Shown here: positions 26,062 through 34,601 of the stretch, one piece after another | How the letters are laid out: every line of letters starts with the position of its first letter | Numbering within the stretch: position 1 is the stretch's first letter | Source of the DNA: Marnyiella aurantia | GTDB lineage: Bacteria > Bacteroidota > Bacteroidia > Flavobacteriales > Weeksellaceae | Direction of reading: 5' to 3' | DNA length: 64,000 bases | Assembly (NCBI RefSeq): GCF_014041915.1 | Contig: NZ_CP059472.1 | Coordinates: 372,001-436,000 of the forward strand | The notes under the pieces: generated by a model | Database searches by the model: none | Seen by the model: the letters and a program-made list of their open reading frames with translations, nothing else | Told to the model about the DNA's origin: nothing | Made by a program: the position numbers and the translations under genes

Positions 26062-26097
26062 AAAAAACCCTCCTAGATAAGGAATCAGGGAGGGTTT
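26062..26097 (-). terminator. Terminator of the PDH E2 gene
   Basis: AAACCCTCC (26065-26073) pairs with GGAGGGTTT (26089-26097). On the minus strand it ends in a T-rich run. Confidence 0.75.
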
Positions 26098-26119
26098 ATC
26101 AGTTTATCTAAAATTACTG

Positions 26120-27811
26120 TTACAGCAATAAAGTGAGCGGCTGTTCCAGATAAGTTCTCAGCGTTTGCAGGAACTGGGCTCCGGTTGCACCGTCAACTAC
26201 CCTATGGTCACATGCCAAGGACAGTTTCATGGTATTGCCCACTACAATCTGTCCGTCCTTAACCACCGGTTTCTCAATAATTGCCCCAACGGACAGAATT
26301 GCTGAGTTCGGCTGGTTGATGATGGAGGTAAAAGTTTCGATACCGAACATTCCCAGGTTTGAGACAGAGAAGGTAGAACCTTCCATTTCGTTTGCCTTCA
26401 GTCCTTTTGATTTTGCTCTTGAAGCCATATCCTTAACAGCGGAAGATATCTCCAGGTAGTTCATACGATCCGTGTTGCGGAGCACAGGAACCACAAGACC
26501 GTCCGGAATTGCTACGGCTACCCCAACGTTGATGTCGCCATGGTGAATGATTTTATCGCCTGCCCAGGAAGAGTTCACCTGTGGATGCTTGCGCAATGCC
26601 ATAGCCGTGGCCTTGATGATCATATCGTTAAATGAAATCTTTGTATCCGGCAGTGAATTGATCTCTTTACGGGCCTCAATTGCCTTATCCATATTGATCT
26701 CCACCATCAGGTAGTAATGAGGAGCCGAGAATTTACTTTCAGCAAGACGTTTTGCGATTATATTCCGTACCTGTGAGTTAGGTGTCTCGGTAGTTTCACC
26801 TGAAACGAAATCAGCAGCCACTTTCGTAGCAGGAGAAGCCTGTTGAGTTGCTTTCGCCTGATCTGCAGAAGAAGATTGCTTAGCAGGAGTATAAGATTCG
26901 ACATCCTTTTTCACGATCCTGCCGTTTTCGCCTGAACCCTGAAGCTGGTTAACGTCTATTCCTTTTTCCGCTGCCATTTTTTTGGCGAGGGGTGAAATAG
27001 CAAGACGCTCGCCATCATTACTTTGTGATACTTCCGCTGTTGCCGTATCCTCTTTAATTTCTTTTGGTTTTTCAGCAGCTGCTTTATTTTCAGATTTTGT
27101 GGTCCCTCCCGAAAGAATTGCCGACACATCTGCTCCCACAGGTCCGATGATCGCCAAAACAGAATCTACAGGACCACCGTTACCTTCAGCAACACCCTGG
27201 TGCAGAAGTGTGCCGTTAAATTCGGATTCGAAATCCTGTACAGCCTTATCGGTTTCAATTTCAGCCAGAATATCGCCTTCCTTTACCTCATCGCCTACAT
27301 TTTTATGCCACTTGGCCACCTTCCCTTCAGTCATGGTATCCGACAGGCGGGGTACTGTAATCACTTCTACACCTTTTGGAATTTCAGCCGAAGCTGAAGA
27401 AGTTCCTTCATTTGAAGATCCGCCTTCTTTCTCGACAGGCTCAGTAGTTTCTACTGCGGTATTTTCATTTTCAGTTTTAAAATCTTCGGGAATTCCTGAT
27501 GCCGAACCAGATTCAGGCTTTTCCGAAGTTGCGCCAGTGCTTCCTTTGCCAGTTAATGAAGAAATATCCTCGCCAGGCTCCCCAATAATGGCAAGTACAG
27601 AATCTACCGGTGCGGCCTGTCCTTCCTCTACACCAATGTAAAGAAGTACTCCCTTCACCTCAGATTCAAAATCCTGAACGGCTTTATCTGTTTCAATTTC
27701 TGCTAAAACATCACCCTCGTTTACGGGATCGTTGAGTTTCAGGTTCCATTTTGCAACTTTACCTTCCGTCATGGTATCGGACAGACGGGGCATTGTAATT
27801 ACTTCTGCCAT
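26120..27811 (-). CDS. pdhC: Pyruvate dehydrogenase E2, dihydrolipoamide acetyltransferase
   Basis: 563 residues: two lipoyl domains (about 1-76 and 150-225), each with the lipoylated Lys in 'EIETDKAVQDFES'; Ala/Glu/Ser-rich linkers; a peripheral subunit-binding domain near 270-307 ('SPLAKKMAAEKGIDV'); and the acetyltransferase core from ~335 with catalytic His in 'DHRVVDGA'. It moves the acetyl group from E1 to CoA and forms the core of the PDH complex. The E1-alpha gene lies directly upstream. E1-beta and E3 are not in the window. Confidence 0.95.
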   Translation of the reverse strand: MAEVITMPRLSDTMTEGKVAKWNLKLNDPVNEGDVLAEIETDKAVQDFESEVKGVLLYIGVEEGQAAPVDSVLAIIGEPGEDISSLTGKGSTGATSEKPESGSASGIPEDFKTENENTAVETTEPVEKEGGSSNEGTSSASAEIPKGVEVITVPRLSDTMTEGKVAKWHKNVGDEVKEGDILAEIETDKAVQDFESEFNGTLLHQGVAEGNGGPVDSVLAIIGPVGADVSAILSGGTTKSENKAAAEKPKEIKEDTATAEVSQSNDGERLAISPLAKKMAAEKGIDVNQLQGSGENGRIVKKDVESYTPAKQSSSADQAKATQQASPATKVAADFVSGETTETPNSQVRNIIAKRLAESKFSAPHYYLMVEINMDKAIEARKEINSLPDTKISFNDMIIKATAMALRKHPQVNSSWAGDKIIHHGDINVGVAVAIPDGLVVPVLRNTDRMNYLEISSAVKDMASRAKSKGLKANEMEGSTFSVSNLGMFGIETFTSIINQPNSAILSVGAIIEKPVVKDGQIVVGNTMKLSLACDHRVVDGATGAQFLQTLRTYLEQPLTLLL

Positions 27812-27887
27812 AATTATTTATGTGATATGTGTTGAAAGTGAATGCCCTGCGGTCAAATTTCAGCAGAGCATCACTTATTGGATTAAT

Positions 27888-28892
27888 CTAGTTATTTTCC
27901 ACCTTGTCCAGGAATGGGTAATCTTCCTGAGCATACACGTATTCGTAGATCTTTTCAGGATCCGGGTACGGTGAATTTTCCATAAACTCTATACAGTCCT
28001 CCACGAAAGCGCGGGACTTGGTATCAATATCTTCAAGTTCTGCCTCGGTAGCCCAGCTTTTCTCCAGAATTCGCTGCTTAATAAGTTGGATTGGGTCATC
28101 CTGCTTGTGAAGCTCAACCTCGTCCTTGCTTCTGTAATGCTCGGCATCTGACATGGAGTGACCTCTGAATCGGTAAGTACGTGCTTCAATAAACGTAGGC
28201 CCGTCGCCTCTTCTGGCTCTTTCGATGGCTTCGTAAGCAATTTCGGCTACTTTTTCAGGATCCATGGCATCTACGGCCATACATGGCATCTCGTAACCAA
28301 GACCCAATTTATAAATATCTTCGTGGTTGGCAGTTCTTTTTACTGAAGTACCCATTGCATACTGGTTGTTCTCTACAACAAATACTACAGGCAGTTTCCA
28401 GTTCATCGCCATGTTAAAAGTTTCATGCAGCGAACCCTGTCTGGCAGCACCATCGCCAAAGAAACAGATATTTACGGCCTTACGGTCGAAATATTTATCC
28501 GCAAAAGCGATTCCGGCTCCTAATGGGATCTGACCGCCTACGATTCCGTGGCCGCCATAAAAACGGTGCTCCTTACTGAAGATGTGCATAGATCCACCCA
28601 TACCCCCGGAAGTTCCTGTAGCCTTACCGCAAAGTTCGGCCATAATCCGTTTAGGATCCACACCCATAGCCATTGGATGTATGTGACATCTGTACGCGGT
28701 GATCATACTGTCCTTAGTAAGGTCCATTGCATGTGCAAAACCGGCAGGAATTGCTTCCTGACCATTGTATAGATGTAAAAACCCTCTGATTTTCTGTTTT
28801 AGATAGAGCGAGCGGCATTTGTCCTCAAACCTTCTCCACATGGTCATATCATTGTACCACTGCAGGTAAACTTCTTTCGAAAATTCTTTCAT
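27888..28892 (-). CDS. pdhA: Pyruvate dehydrogenase E1 component, alpha subunit
   Basis: 334 residues with the thiamine-diphosphate motif: 'FFGDGAARQGSLHE' starting at GDG and ending ~27 residues later in 'VENNQYAMGTS'. Other family marks are 'YRCHIHPMAMGV', 'GTSGGMGGSMH' and the phosphorylation-loop region 'RFRGHSMSDAEHYR'. It pairs with E1-beta to decarboxylate pyruvate. The gap to the E2 gene is 76 bases without a terminator, so an operon is likely. A TATTTTTG -7 box lies at 28913-28920. Confidence 0.95.
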   Translation of the reverse strand: MKEFSKEVYLQWYNDMTMWRRFEDKCRSLYLKQKIRGFLHLYNGQEAIPAGFAHAMDLTKDSMITAYRCHIHPMAMGVDPKRIMAELCGKATGTSGGMGGSMHIFSKEHRFYGGHGIVGGQIPLGAGIAFADKYFDRKAVNICFFGDGAARQGSLHETFNMAMNWKLPVVFVVENNQYAMGTSVKRTANHEDIYKLGLGYEMPCMAVDAMDPEKVAEIAYEAIERARRGDGPTFIEARTYRFRGHSMSDAEHYRSKDEVELHKQDDPIQLIKQRILEKSWATEAELEDIDTKSRAFVEDCIEFMENSPYPDPEKIYEYVYAQEDYPFLDKVENN

Positions 28893-28912
28893 TTTAAGCG
28901 AAAATTATCAGG

Positions 28913-28920
28913 CAAAAATA
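28913..28920 (-). promoter_or_regulatory. Promoter -7 box of pdhA-pdhC
   Basis: The minus strand reads TATTTTTG, 21 bases before the pdhA ATG. It is divergent from the box at 28968. Confidence 0.55.
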
Positions 28921-28967
28921 GGAAAAATCTTTGGCTCGGCATAACATTAGATTCAGCGTAAAATAGT

Positions 28968-28975
28968 TAGTTTTG
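28968..28975 (+). promoter_or_regulatory. Promoter -7 box of the PAP2-like gene
   Basis: TAGTTTTG. A possible TTG start at 28973 lies inside this box, so the true start is the ATG at 28994. Confidence 0.5.
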
Positions 28976-28993
28976 ACTACGCAGTTCTATTTT

Positions 28994-29608
28994 ATGACCC
29001 CACCTACCACAAACTCATCGCCGCTGATCCTCATTTCCAGGTTCATATCCAATTTTTTTAATCCGCTCACCTCACTGTTCCTGTATTATGTATATTACAG
29101 TTATCTGCATTACGGCTGGCAGCAGGCACTCCTGGAGTTTCTGCCTATCCTCTTCATTTTAATCCTGCCCATAACCATCTGGATTTACTGGAATGTTAAG
29201 AAAGGAAATTACACCAATATGGATGTATCCAACCGCAATCAGCGGAAGAGCCTTTATATGATTATCGCGCTGGCGCTGCTCCTTTATGTTGCAATAAATT
29301 ACCTTATGGACGGACAGATTGATCTTACCATACTCTTCCTTTTTGTACTCCTGATCATGATGCAGATAAGCAATTTTTATATTAAAAGCTCCATGCATAC
29401 TGCCCTGAACTTTTACGCTGCTGCACTCTTTTATACGTTTGATTCACCTGTAGGACTCATTTGGTGCGGAATTGCCATTCTGGTGGGAATTACACGGGTA
29501 GTCCTGAAGAGACATACCGTCAGCGAAGTCCTGATGGGTACTGCGTTGGCTCTCACGGCATCTTTTGCCTATCTTTATACCGACAACCTGCTGAATGCGG
29601 GTGTATAA
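28994..29608 (+). CDS. PAP2-like membrane phosphatase
   Basis: 204 residues with about six hydrophobic segments. The last third has the spacing of PAP2 phosphatase motifs: 'SSMHTALNFYAA' (motif 2, with SMH in place of the usual SGH) and 'GITRVVLKRHTVSEVLMG' (motif 3: R and H). The motif 1 segment is not clear, so activity is uncertain. Possible substrates are lipid phosphates or undecaprenyl pyrophosphate. The downstream BlaI-type gene starts 16 bases after the stop. Confidence 0.7.
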   Translation: MTPPTTNSSPLILISRFISNFFNPLTSLFLYYVYYSYLHYGWQQALLEFLPILFILILPITIWIYWNVKKGNYTNMDVSNRNQRKSLYMIIALALLLYVAINYLMDGQIDLTILFLFVLLIMMQISNFYIKSSMHTALNFYAAALFYTFDSPVGLIWCGIAILVGITRVVLKRHTVSEVLMGTALALTASFAYLYTDNLLNAGV

Positions 29609-29624
29609 CAATGAAGCCAATCTA

Positions 29625-30068
29625 ATGAACATAAACAGCCTGACTACCGCCGAAGAAAAACTGATGACCGTACTGTGGAAACTAAACTCTTTTTATATGA
29701 AGAATGTAATGGAGGAACATCCTGAGCCTAAACCTCATCAGAACACGGTTTCCACCTATCTAAAAATACTGGTTGAAAAGGGTTATCTCACAACTGAAAA
29801 AGAAGGAAGGATCTTTAAATACTCCGTGGTCATTCCTTATGAGGATTACCGGAGTTTCGTACTGAGGAATTTCCTGAAGCAGTTCTGTAACAACTCAACA
29901 GAAGAATTGATTGGCTTGCTTGAGGACGAAAAAATGCTGCAGCCACAAGTAGTGAAATCTAAAGTAAAACCAGTTTCGACACCTGAGAAGAAAAAAAAGA
30001 AGCAACGCTTTAAGATTGCCGATGAAATCCTGAAATCGGCAAAGAAGAAAAAGAAAAAGAAAAAGTAA
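29625..30068 (+). CDS. BlaI/MecI/CopY family transcriptional regulator with Lys-rich tail
   Basis: 147 residues from the ATG at 29625. A frame opening at 29595 overlaps the previous gene and is not needed. The winged helix appears in 'LTTAEEKLMTVLWKLNSFYMKNVME' and 'PHQNTVSTYLKILVEKGYLTTEKEGRIFKY', typical of repressors that are cleaved by a BlaR/MecR-type protease. The last ~30 residues are almost all Lys, an unusual extension. No BlaR1-like peptidase follows; a DUF4153 membrane protein does. Confidence 0.85.
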   Translation: MNINSLTTAEEKLMTVLWKLNSFYMKNVMEEHPEPKPHQNTVSTYLKILVEKGYLTTEKEGRIFKYSVVIPYEDYRSFVLRNFLKQFCNNSTEELIGLLEDEKMLQPQVVKSKVKPVSTPEKKKKKQRFKIADEILKSAKKKKKKKK

Positions 30069-30089
30069 TTGGACCCAGACAATCTACTA

Positions 30090-31871
30090 ATGAAACAAAA
30101 ATTAATACAAATTTGGGGCCTGGCCGGTGACACCCTTTTCCGGTATCCACTGATTATTACAATGGCTGTTATTGCAGCAGTATCAGCGGTGACGGCAATT
30201 GAACATGGAGGTCCGGAAAACAGTTTCTGGGTTACTAAGCTCATAATTACTTCCTGTTTGGGTATTTCTCTGCTGTTTGGTGCAAAGATGCTGGCTCAGC
30301 GGATTGGGAAAGGTTTGGTGCTGGAAACTGCAGTTTTGGTTTTTCTGACAGGCTTTTATTTTTTTCTGCCTGCAAAGGAGAAGGACTTTACAGAGATGTA
30401 TGCCTTTATCCTGATCCCGACATTTATCCTGAGTCATTTGCTTGTCTCTTTTATTCCCTTTATAAGGAAAAGTAAGGAATTGAACTTCTGGCAATACAAT
30501 AAGAATCTTTTTATCAATCTTTTTCAAACCGCTGTCTTTACCGGTGTCCTTACGGGTGGTGTGATGCTGGCCATACTTGCTGTAGACCAACTTTTTGATC
30601 TTGCGCTTGATGAACTGCTCTATCCAAAAACCTTAGCTGTTTTGTCTATTACAGGCAGCTGCTTTATATTCCTGCTGTTTAATGGTCGCGGTTTATCTCA
30701 ACTGGAAAGAGATGATAAATATCCGCAAATCCTTAAATTCTTTACACAGTATGTACTTATTCCGCTGCTCTTCATTTATGTGATTATCCTTTATTTCTAT
30801 TCCGCAAAGATCCTTATCAATTGGGAACTTCCCCGGGGATGGGTTTCCTACCTCATCATTGCTTATTCTGTTATCGGCATATTTGCCCTTCTGTTGGTAT
30901 TCCCGCTAAAAGAGGACGGCAAGAAGTCCTGGGTTAAAGGTTTCAGCAGGGCCTTCTATTATACTCTGGCTCCACTCATCATCCTGCTTTTCACAGCTGT
31001 TTTCACCCGGATTCTGGAGTACGGTTATACGGAACCCCGTTACTATGTGCTGCTTATCGCTGTTTGGCTTACAATAGTAGTCATTTATTATATCATTTTT
31101 AAGAACGGAAGTATCCGGTTTATTCCTGTATCACTTTTCACATTAGGTCTCTTTTCCCTTGTCCTGCCTTATTTCAATGCACTGGCTGTATCTAAAAGGA
31201 GCCAGCAAAATGAGCTTACCGGTCTTTTGGCAACCAATAATTTATTGGTGAACGGCAAGATTGACTTCAGCAAAAAAATACCTTCCAAGACAGTAAGCGA
31301 GATCGCCGATAAGTTTAACTTTCTCTACCAGAGGGGCAACCGCACTCTACTATATCATTATATGGATAAATCACAGCTCAGTTCTTTAGAACGAAGCGAA
31401 GAAAGCCAACCGTTCAGAAATATTAACGGAATGGTGTCAGGATTTTTTAAAAATGTAGCACCCGAAATAAGCACAGATAAACGCCGGGAGATTTACTCAC
31501 CTGTTAAGGCATACTCAACTGAAGGTTATCAATATGTTGTCAAACTAAACAGTTTCGAAAATCCCCATGAGGACAATTCTTTATCTGTTAATGGTGACCG
31601 GATAATTTTTTCCAACAGTCAGGACAGAAAAAACCAGATTCTGGAACTGAAGGTAAACGGCGATGAAACCTTCGATCTTCTGCCATTTATAAAAAATAAG
31701 ATAGCTCAGTATCCTGCACACACGGAGCGCATTGCCGTAGGAGAAATCTCAACCATCGCGGATTTTAAAAAATATCAGATCAAAGTAATATTTTTAAACC
31801 TTTCCTGTGACGGGGCCAACCCAAACCGATATTATTTCACGGATGCGTTCATGCTGATTAAGGTTAAGTAG
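30090..31871 (+). CDS. DUF4153 family multi-pass membrane protein
   Basis: About 593 residues from the ATG at 30090; a TTG at 30069 is the alternative. The first ~370 residues hold some ten to twelve hydrophobic segments. The remaining ~220 residues are soluble, with 'SSLERSEESQPFRNINGMV'. The layout and spacing match DUF4153. The function is unknown. It follows the BlaI-type regulator so closely that co-expression, and perhaps sensing by this protein, is plausible. Confidence 0.75.
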   Translation: MKQKLIQIWGLAGDTLFRYPLIITMAVIAAVSAVTAIEHGGPENSFWVTKLIITSCLGISLLFGAKMLAQRIGKGLVLETAVLVFLTGFYFFLPAKEKDFTEMYAFILIPTFILSHLLVSFIPFIRKSKELNFWQYNKNLFINLFQTAVFTGVLTGGVMLAILAVDQLFDLALDELLYPKTLAVLSITGSCFIFLLFNGRGLSQLERDDKYPQILKFFTQYVLIPLLFIYVIILYFYSAKILINWELPRGWVSYLIIAYSVIGIFALLLVFPLKEDGKKSWVKGFSRAFYYTLAPLIILLFTAVFTRILEYGYTEPRYYVLLIAVWLTIVVIYYIIFKNGSIRFIPVSLFTLGLFSLVLPYFNALAVSKRSQQNELTGLLATNNLLVNGKIDFSKKIPSKTVSEIADKFNFLYQRGNRTLLYHYMDKSQLSSLERSEESQPFRNINGMVSGFFKNVAPEISTDKRREIYSPVKAYSTEGYQYVVKLNSFENPHEDNSLSVNGDRIIFSNSQDRKNQILELKVNGDETFDLLPFIKNKIAQYPAHTERIAVGEISTIADFKKYQIKVIFLNLSCDGANPNRYYFTDAFMLIKVK

Positions 31872-32051
31872 AAAGCTGATTTATCCTGCAACAGCGTTTC
31901 GCTGTGGAAATATAAAGCGAAATATTTATTCGCCGGAAATCATTACCTTTATTACCTGATTTTTTTGCAGCTGACTACGCAGATTTAGTTTGATTATCCT
32001 CTTATTTAGTTCGCTTCATTTTCTTATTTCGGTCATTTAAAACTTATCGTT

Positions 32052-33510
32052 ATGAAAAGAATTTCTCTACTACTTACAATTTGCCTTTCGCTGATCCTGA
32101 ATGCACAGTTCACCAGTCCGGGAACGGGAATTACCTATACCCTAACCAGCCTTTCTGCAGCAGCACCAACTGTTCTTACTAATAATGGCACTTCGTACAC
32201 AATGACTGCAAATGTGACTATCGCAGGCGGAGATACTTTATTGATGGATGAAAACACCACACTTACCATAAATCCGGGTATAAAATTGACAGTCACAGGA
32301 ACCTATAACACTACAGCGACCAACCTGATAATAACTTCGGGCACACCTACCTCGGTGTTTAACGGTATTCAGTTCGATGCCGGCTCCACTGTAGCTATGA
32401 GAAACACAACGCTGGAATACGGTGGCGGAATTCGTGTTTCCACAGGTAATTTCCTCATGGACAACTGCATCGTAAGGGATTTCAAAGCCGGTCTGGTTAC
32501 AAGCGGTACGATGTCTTTCTCTACCGGAAGCCCTGTGGTGCAGAACTCACAGTTTCTTACAAATGATTATCCTGCTTTTTCGTCGGCTGCCAATGCTACA
32601 GTTTCTGCAGTTTTCCAAAATAATTATCTTTTCGGCAATTCTAAACTCAACACCAACAGACCTCAGATCAACATGGGTCCGGGCGGTACAGATTCCATTA
32701 AAATCGTAAATAATACAATATTGGGCAACCGCGCTCTTACAATGGTGGGCGGGATTTCTGCCTCAGCGCTTATCGGAGGCACCAACAGGATTAAGATCAT
32801 TAACAACACAATAAAAGACAACCGTTACGGAATTACAGTCGCAGGCAGCAGTTCTGCCGGTATAATAAAAGGAAATATTATTGAGGATAACGATTCGCAA
32901 AACCTTCCCAACAGTGGCGGAAGTGGTATTTCGCTAACTGCTACAACGGATCAGCTCTACATAACTCAAAACCAAATCCGAAGAAATCTGTGGGGCATCA
33001 CCCTGCTGTCCAATGCCAGTGTAAACCTGGGAAGTGATACTCCCGGAAATGTGAATCCGGGACTTAATATCTTTAAGGATAACGGGAACGGTGGAAATAC
33101 ATATGCACTGTTCAACAACACACCAAATACTATACAGGCCAAATTTAACTGCTGGCGCGAGACTGAACTTTCTACAGATATGATGGTTGAAAGTGTGATT
33201 TCACATCAGGCAGATGATCCGGCGCTGGGTCCTGTAATTTATTCACCCTTTAACTGTGCGGTACTTAAAGTTTCCGAAACACAGGCAGTTAAGACATCAC
33301 TTTATCCCAATCCGAGTGACGGTAATTTTGTTTTTGAATCTGCCGCTGCCGGAAATATGAATATTACAGATCTTTCAGGCCCGGCTGATACATTCCGCGG
33401 TAGTTCAGAAAGGAAAAAACAGTTACAGACTGAATATCCCTGCAGGAGTTTATATGATGGTATTTATTTCAGACGGGCAAAAGTTTTCGCATAAAATTAT
33501 TATCAGGTAA
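32052..33510 (+). CDS. Secreted right-handed beta-helix protein with T9SS sorting domain, frameshifted near the C-terminus
   Basis: A signal peptide (MKRISLLLTICLSLILNA) precedes a repetitive Asn/Thr/Gly-rich body with 'NNTILGNRAL', 'NNTIKDNRYG' and 'GNIIEDNDS' units typical of parallel beta-helix surface proteins. The T9SS C-terminal domain starts at 'LYPNPSDGNF'. The unshifted frame ends at 33494 with nonsense residues. Removing one C from the CCC at 33380-33382 restores 'DLSG-RLIHSAVVQKGKNSYRL' and an ending 'KFSHKIIIR' at 33510, the classic T9SS end. So the gene has a single-base insertion, or the assembly has an error there. If real, secretion would fail. Confidence 0.8.
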
Positions 33511-33569
33511 AGACTAACCAAAGTTGCAACCGCTTTTCAATATTTATTAAATAATAAAACCAGACAAAA

Positions 33570-33965
33570 GTGAATTATCATACAAGAAAGTGGATTAAAC
33601 CCGAAGACCTGAACCCAAATCATACGCTGTTCGGCGGAAAACTTCTGCAGTGGATAGACGAGGAAGCCGCACTTTATGCTATTGTACAGCTGGAAACGCC
33701 GCGTTGTGTTACCAAATACATTTCCGAAATCAACTTTATAAGTTCTGCCCGCCAGGGTGATATCATTGAGATTGGGATAGAGGCCACCAGTTTTGGCCAT
33801 ACTTCTATTACGCTGGCCTGCCATGTAAGGAATATGATGACACGCCAAACGATCATTACCATAGACAGGATTACTTTTGTGGGCGTAAACGAAGACGGGA
33901 AACCAACCAGGCACGGAAAAACTAAGATTGAATTTATTTCCGACAGACTCAAGGATAAATTATAA
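33570..33965 (+). CDS. Acyl-CoA thioesterase, hot-dog fold
   Basis: 131 residues from a GTG start. The N-terminal pattern 'DLNPNHTLFGGKLLQWIDEEAA' with its Asn/Gly/Asp arrangement, and 'FISSARQGDIIEIGIEATSFG', are those of the YciA-like hot-dog thioesterases, which release CoA from acyl-CoAs in the cytoplasm. The stop overlaps the ATG of the next gene by one base (TAATG), so the AraC-type regulator is probably translated from the same message. Confidence 0.85.
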   Translation: MNYHTRKWIKPEDLNPNHTLFGGKLLQWIDEEAALYAIVQLETPRCVTKYISEINFISSARQGDIIEIGIEATSFGHTSITLACHVRNMMTRQTIITIDRITFVGVNEDGKPTRHGKTKIEFISDRLKDKL

Positions 33966-34525
33966 TGCAGATATTCATTAAAAACATGGTTTGTGACCGC
34001 TGTATCGCAGCAGTGCAAAGTATTTTTGATGACCTTACTATTCCGGTGGAACATATTCATCTGGGAAGTGCAGAAACTGCTGCAGACCTGGATGAATCTG
34101 AACTGACCGCTCTGCAACAGCAACTGGAAATGCAGGGTTTTGGACTTCTGAAGACCAATGCAGAAAAACTCACAGAGCAGATAAAAAACGAGATTATTCT
34201 GCTGATTGCGGGACTGGATATTCGGGAAGATTTTGTCCTTTCTGAATTCCTTGCAGCGCAGTTCCATAAACACTATACCGTCATTTCAAAAACATTCTCC
34301 CAGCAGGAAAACATGACACTGGAGCAGTACTTTATCCATCAGAAAATAGAAAAAGTGAAGGAACTGCTGATATATAATGAGCTGACGCTTACTGAAATTT
34401 CCAACAGATTAGGTTACAGGAGTGTGCAGCATCTTTCTTCCCAGTTCAGAAATATAACAGGATACAGTCCAACAGCTTTTAAGTCAAAAGACCTTCCACA
34501 GCGCATACCTTTGGATAAAATCTGA
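33965..34525 (+). CDS. AraC-type regulator with N-terminal Cys motif, probable copper sensor
   Basis: 186 residues. The N-terminus 'FIKNMVCDRCIAAV' has the MxCxxC motif of heavy-metal-associated domains, and the C-terminal ~80 residues are an AraC DNA-binding domain ('LTEISNRLGYRSVQHLSSQFRNITGYSPTAFK'). The copper-exporting ATPase gene follows 76 bases later. It is therefore likely to be a small one-component metal-responsive regulator of copA; the metal is inferred from the neighbour. Confidence 0.8.
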   Translation: MQIFIKNMVCDRCIAAVQSIFDDLTIPVEHIHLGSAETAADLDESELTALQQQLEMQGFGLLKTNAEKLTEQIKNEIILLIAGLDIREDFVLSEFLAAQFHKHYTVISKTFSQQENMTLEQYFIHQKIEKVKELLIYNELTLTEISNRLGYRSVQHLSSQFRNITGYSPTAFKSKDLPQRIPLDKI

Positions 34526-34601
34526 ATTTTATAAGCTTAAACTACGTGCTTGTAACTGTTTTTATGTGGATTTCAGCATCTTTGGTTTTTAAACAGCCAA
34601 A

